From: Speluncibacter jeojiensis
Lineage (GTDB): Bacteria > Actinomycetota > Actinomycetes > Mycobacteriales > Mycobacteriaceae
Length of the DNA stretch: 64,000 nt
Assembly (NCBI RefSeq): GCF_029589495.1
Contig: NZ_JAAIVF010000004.1
Span: 124,001 to 188,000, forward strand
Direction: 5' to 3'
Part shown: one piece after another, positions 57,952-64,000 of the stretch
Position numbering within the stretch: the stretch's first letter is position 1
Layout: each line of letters opens with the position of its first letter
Made by a program: the position numbers and the translations under genes
Notes under the pieces: model-generated
Databases searched by the model: none
What the model saw: only the letters and a program-made list of their open reading frames with translations
What the model was told of the DNA's origin: nothing

Positions 57952-58784
57952 TCAATCCAACAGGAAGGCAAACCCTTCCGCACTGCGTTCCGCGGCCACG
58001 CGCAGCGCCGCCACGTCCGGACCGGCCCGTAGGATCTCCCGCGAGACGCTCGGCAGGACCGCACGCAGGTTGCCCGCGGCCAGCCGCGAGACGTCCTCGG
58101 CAGTACCGCCCTGCGCGCCCACGCCGGGCATCAGGATCGGACCGTTGAGCCCGGCCAGATCCGGCGCCTCGGTCAGCGTCGCGCCGACCACCACCCCGAG
58201 CGAACCCATCGGCTCGGCACCGGCATTGCGTGCGCCGGCCTCGTCGACCATCGTCTGCGCGACGGAACGGCCACCAGCAGCCACAGCACGCTGGATCTGT
58301 GCGCCCTCGGGGTTCGACGTCGCCGCCAGCACGAACACGCCCGCGCCGGCATCCTCGGCAGCCTGCAACACCGGATCGAGCGACCCGAAACCCAGGTATG
58401 GCGACACGGTGACCGCGTCCGCGCACAGCGGCGAGGAGACGTCGAGCCAGGCCGACGCGTAGCCGGCCATGGTCGAGCCGATGTCGCCGCGCTTGGCGTC
58501 GGCGACCACCAGCGTCCCGGCCTCGCGCAGCGCCGCGATGGCGCGCTCGAGCACCGCGTAGCCGGCGCTGCCGAACCGTTCGAAGAACGCGACCTGCGGC
58601 TTCACCGCCGCCACGTGCCCGGCGAACGCCTGCACGCAGCGGTCGGTGAACTCTGCGAGCCCGGCCGCGTCGTCGCTGAGCCCCCACGCCTGCAACAGCG
58701 CCGCGTGCGGGTCGATGCCCGCGCACAGCGGTCCGCGGGCGGCGGTCGCCTCGAACAGGCGAGCGCCGAACGACGGGCCGAAGC

Positions 58785-58788
<4 letters not shown>
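57952..58788 (-). CDS. pyrF: Orotidine 5'-phosphate decarboxylase
   Basis: 278 aa, the longer actinobacterial PyrF type. [28 protein letters not shown] and [22 protein letters not shown] (catalytic Asp/Lys/Asp) are present, then [11 protein letters not shown]. It makes UMP. The GTG start overlaps the carB stop by four bases. Confidence 0.96.
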
Positions 58789-62119
<3,331 letters not shown>

Positions 62120-62120
<1 letters not shown>

Positions 62121-63262
62121 TAGTTCTTGACTCCCTCGAGCAGGCTGGTGAAACGGTCGAACAGGTAGGCGGCGTCGTGCGGGCCGGCGGCGGCCTCCGG
62201 GTGGTACTGGACCGAGAAGGCCCGCCCGTCGAGCAACCGCACCCCCTCGACGGCGCCGTCGTTGGCGCAGGTGTGGCTGATCACCGCGCGCCCGAACGGG
62301 GTGTCGAACTCCTGGCCTGCCTCGCCCTCGAGCGCGAACCCGTGGTTCTGCGCGGTGATCGAGATGCGGCCGGTCTCGTGTTCGATGACCGGGATGTTGA
62401 TGCCGCGGTGGCCGAACTTCATCTTGTAGGTGCCCAGGCCCAGCGCGCGGCCGAGGATCTGGTTGCCGAAGCAGATGCCGAACAGCGGCAGCCCCTTGCC
62501 GATGACGTCCTTGGTCAGCTGGACGGCGTCGTCGGCGGTGGCCGGGTCGCCGGGGCCGTTCGACAGGAACACCCCGTCGACGCCGAGCGCGGTGATGTCG
62601 TCGAGGGTCGCCGACGCCGGCAGCACGTGCACACGCATGCCGCGCTGGGCGAACATGCGCGGGGTGTTCGACTTGATGCCCAGATCGATGGCGGCGACCG
62701 TGAAGCGCGCCTCGCCGTCGGGCTCGACCAGGTAGCCGGTCTTGGTGGTCACCTCGCCGGCCAGGTCCGCGCCGAGCATCTGCGGCTGCCCGGTGACCTG
62801 GGCGAGCATCAGCTCGTCGGTGCCGAGTGCGTCGCCGGAGAAGATCCCGGCGCGCATCGAGCCGCGGGTGCGCAGGTGGCGCACCAGCGCGCGGGTGTCG
62901 ATGCCGGCGATGCCGACGATGTCCTGGCGGACCAGCTCGTCGTCGAGCGAACCGGTGGCACGCCAGCTCGACACGCGGCGGGAGGGGTCGCGCACGACAT
63001 AGCCGGCGACCCAGATCTTCGCCCCGGCGGCGCTGCCGTCCGGCCCGACCGACTCGTTGTCCTCGTCGTTCCAGCCGGTGTTCCCGATCTGCGGCGCCGT
63101 GGAGACCACGATCTGCCGGTGGTAGCTCGGGTCGGTGAGCGTCTCCTGGTAACCGGTCATGCCGGTGCTGAAGACCGCCTCGCCGAGGGTGCGCCCGACC
63201 GCGCCGAAGCTCTCGCCGCGGAAGGACCGTCCGTCCTCCAGTACCAGTACCGCCTCGCTCAC
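62120..63262 (-). CDS. carA: Carbamoyl-phosphate synthase small subunit
   Basis: 380 aa. The N-terminal CarA domain ([30 protein letters not shown]) and C-terminal class I glutaminase: [14 protein letters not shown] with the nucleophilic Cys and [14 protein letters not shown] with His/Glu. It supplies ammonia to CarB. GTG start; four-base overlap with the upstream gene. Confidence 0.97.
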
Positions 63263-63816
63263 TGTCCTGCCTCTCTGTTCTGATCTGTGGTGCCCGACTT
63301 GTCGGCGCTGCCGCCGTGGAGCTGCTGCTCGGTGGCTACCCAGCGTGGATAGATGTTCTTGTCGTCGCCGCGGAACCCGGTGTCGATCTCGGTGGCGGGG
63401 TCCGGGCCGCCGCCCGGCCGCCACCGGATCACCAGCAGCCCGTCGCGGCTCATCACCTTGCCGGCGAGCCGCCGGTCGGTGCGGATCTCGACGATTGACT
63501 CGTCGGGGATCCACATTGGCTCACTGCCGTTGCGTTCGAGCAGGATGCCCCGGCCGTGCCGCGACAGCGCGGCCGTCGCGCGGAAACCCAGGTCCCCGAC
63601 CGTGATCCGGTCCTGCCAGTTCGGCGCCATCGTGCTGCCGACGTACACGCCGGTGGTCACCGGCAGTACCGGTGGGCCCAGGTCCTCCGGACAGGTCGGC
63701 AGGTCGCCGAGGATCGCGCCCTGGTTGCGGGCCCGGCGGCGCCAGCCGCGGTACATCGCATAGACCAGCAGCGCCCAGAACGCGACCAGGATGATCACCA
63801 GAAATGCCCGGGTCAC
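63259..63816 (-). CDS. Membrane-anchored protein between pyrC and carA (Rv1382-like)
   Basis: 185 aa: one N-terminal membrane helix ([19 protein letters not shown]), an Arg-rich boundary, then a cytosolic beta-rich domain ([67 protein letters not shown]) of the PH-like type found at this locus in relatives. The function is unknown. It overlaps pyrC and carA by four bases each, so it belongs to the pyr operon. Confidence 0.82.
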   Translation of the reverse strand: MTRAFLVIILVAFWALLVYAMYRGWRRRARNQGAILGDLPTCPEDLGPPVLPVTTGVYVGSTMAPNWQDRITVGDLGFRATAALSRHGRGILLERNGSEPMWIPDESIVEIRTDRRLAGKVMSRDGLLVIRWRPGGGPDPATEIDTGFRGDDKNIYPRWVATEQQLHGGSADKSGTTDQNREAGQ

Positions 63817-64000
63817 AGTGCACGCACCTTTCCCTCGTGCGCGGTCACCCGGCCGCGCAGGATCGTCGTGGCGACCTTGGCCGGCAACTCCAGGCCCGCG
63901 TACGGGGTGTTGTCGGCGATGCTCGCCAATTCCTTCGCCTGCACCGTCCAGCGCGCATCCGCGTCGACCAGCACCAGGTTCGCCGGTTCGCCGACCGCGA
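63813..64000 (-). CDS. pyrC: Dihydroorotase, C-terminal fragment (runs off the window)
   Basis: The last 61 codons of a gene that continues past base 64000. The C-terminal segment NTPYAGLELPAKVATTILRG followed by [12 protein letters not shown] is typical of actinobacterial dihydroorotase ends, and the pyr operon context agrees. The metal-binding core lies outside the window. Confidence 0.85.
   Translation of the reverse strand, partial: AVGEPANLVLVDADARWTVQAKELASIADNTPYAGLELPAKVATTILRGRVTAHEGKVRAL

Overview
The window is about 64 kb of high-GC DNA (roughly two-thirds G+C, strong G/C third-position bias, many GTG and some TTG starts). Gene content and order are those of a mycolic-acid actinobacterium of the order Mycobacteriales. 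The markers are a sufR-sufBDCSU-sufT cluster next to a mannosyltransferase MptB-type gene, the tkt-tal-zwf-opcA-pgl operon, whiA-yvcK-rapZ-uvrC, a mihF-type gene and the pyrC-carAB-pyrF block. Order broadly follows the M. tuberculosis Rv1381-Rv1474 region. Gordonia/Williamsia-like is my best guess at genus level, but the sequence alone does not settle it. I saw no rRNA, tRNA, CRISPR array, insertion sequence or prophage.

Layout. 1-7.1 kb is mixed accessory and semi-conserved: the end of a TetR-type regulator, a small HTH protein, an ABC-F ATPase, an SDR dehydrogenase, a MarR regulator with a 15-bp tandem repeat, a CrtL-type lycopene cyclase, a YdjM-type membrane hydrolase and a secreted phosphodiesterase. 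7.2-13.8 kb is the complete SUF iron-sulfur assembly operon on the minus strand, with its SufR repressor and a likely operator. 13.9-17.4 kb, divergent, is MptB plus an ABC exporter. 17.4-20.1 kb holds two small proteins, a quinone oxidoreductase and ctaB. 20.5-27.0 kb is the pentose phosphate operon. 27.0-28.3 kb is secG with a TetR regulator and a small YbaB-like protein. 28.4-29.2 kb is an MptpB-type phosphatase.

29.4-30.1 kb is the most unusual part. It has four tiny, hydrophobic, signal-less peptide genes (43, 27, 31 and 24 aa) in a row on the minus strand, each with a near-consensus Shine-Dalgarno sequence. They fall below normal gene-calling length and look like an undescribed set of membrane-active or mycomembrane channel-type peptides.

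From 30.3 kb to the end nearly everything is on the minus strand in long, translationally coupled operons: gap-pgk-tpiA; uvrC-rapZ-yvcK-whiA; rpe-ribD-ribE-ribBA-ribH-PH protein; def-fmt-rsmB; metK-priA-padR; mihF-gmk-rpoZ-coaBC; and pyrC-(membrane protein)-carA-carB-pyrF followed by an unrecognised 533-aa protein. An acyl-CoA synthetase (43.7-45.3 kb) is the only plus-strand gene in this half. Together these give glycolysis, pentose phosphate flux, riboflavin, pyrimidine, CoA and SAM synthesis, N-formyl-Met processing, Fe-S assembly and DNA repair/replication restart. Envelope glycan, carotenoid and lipid functions are interspersed.
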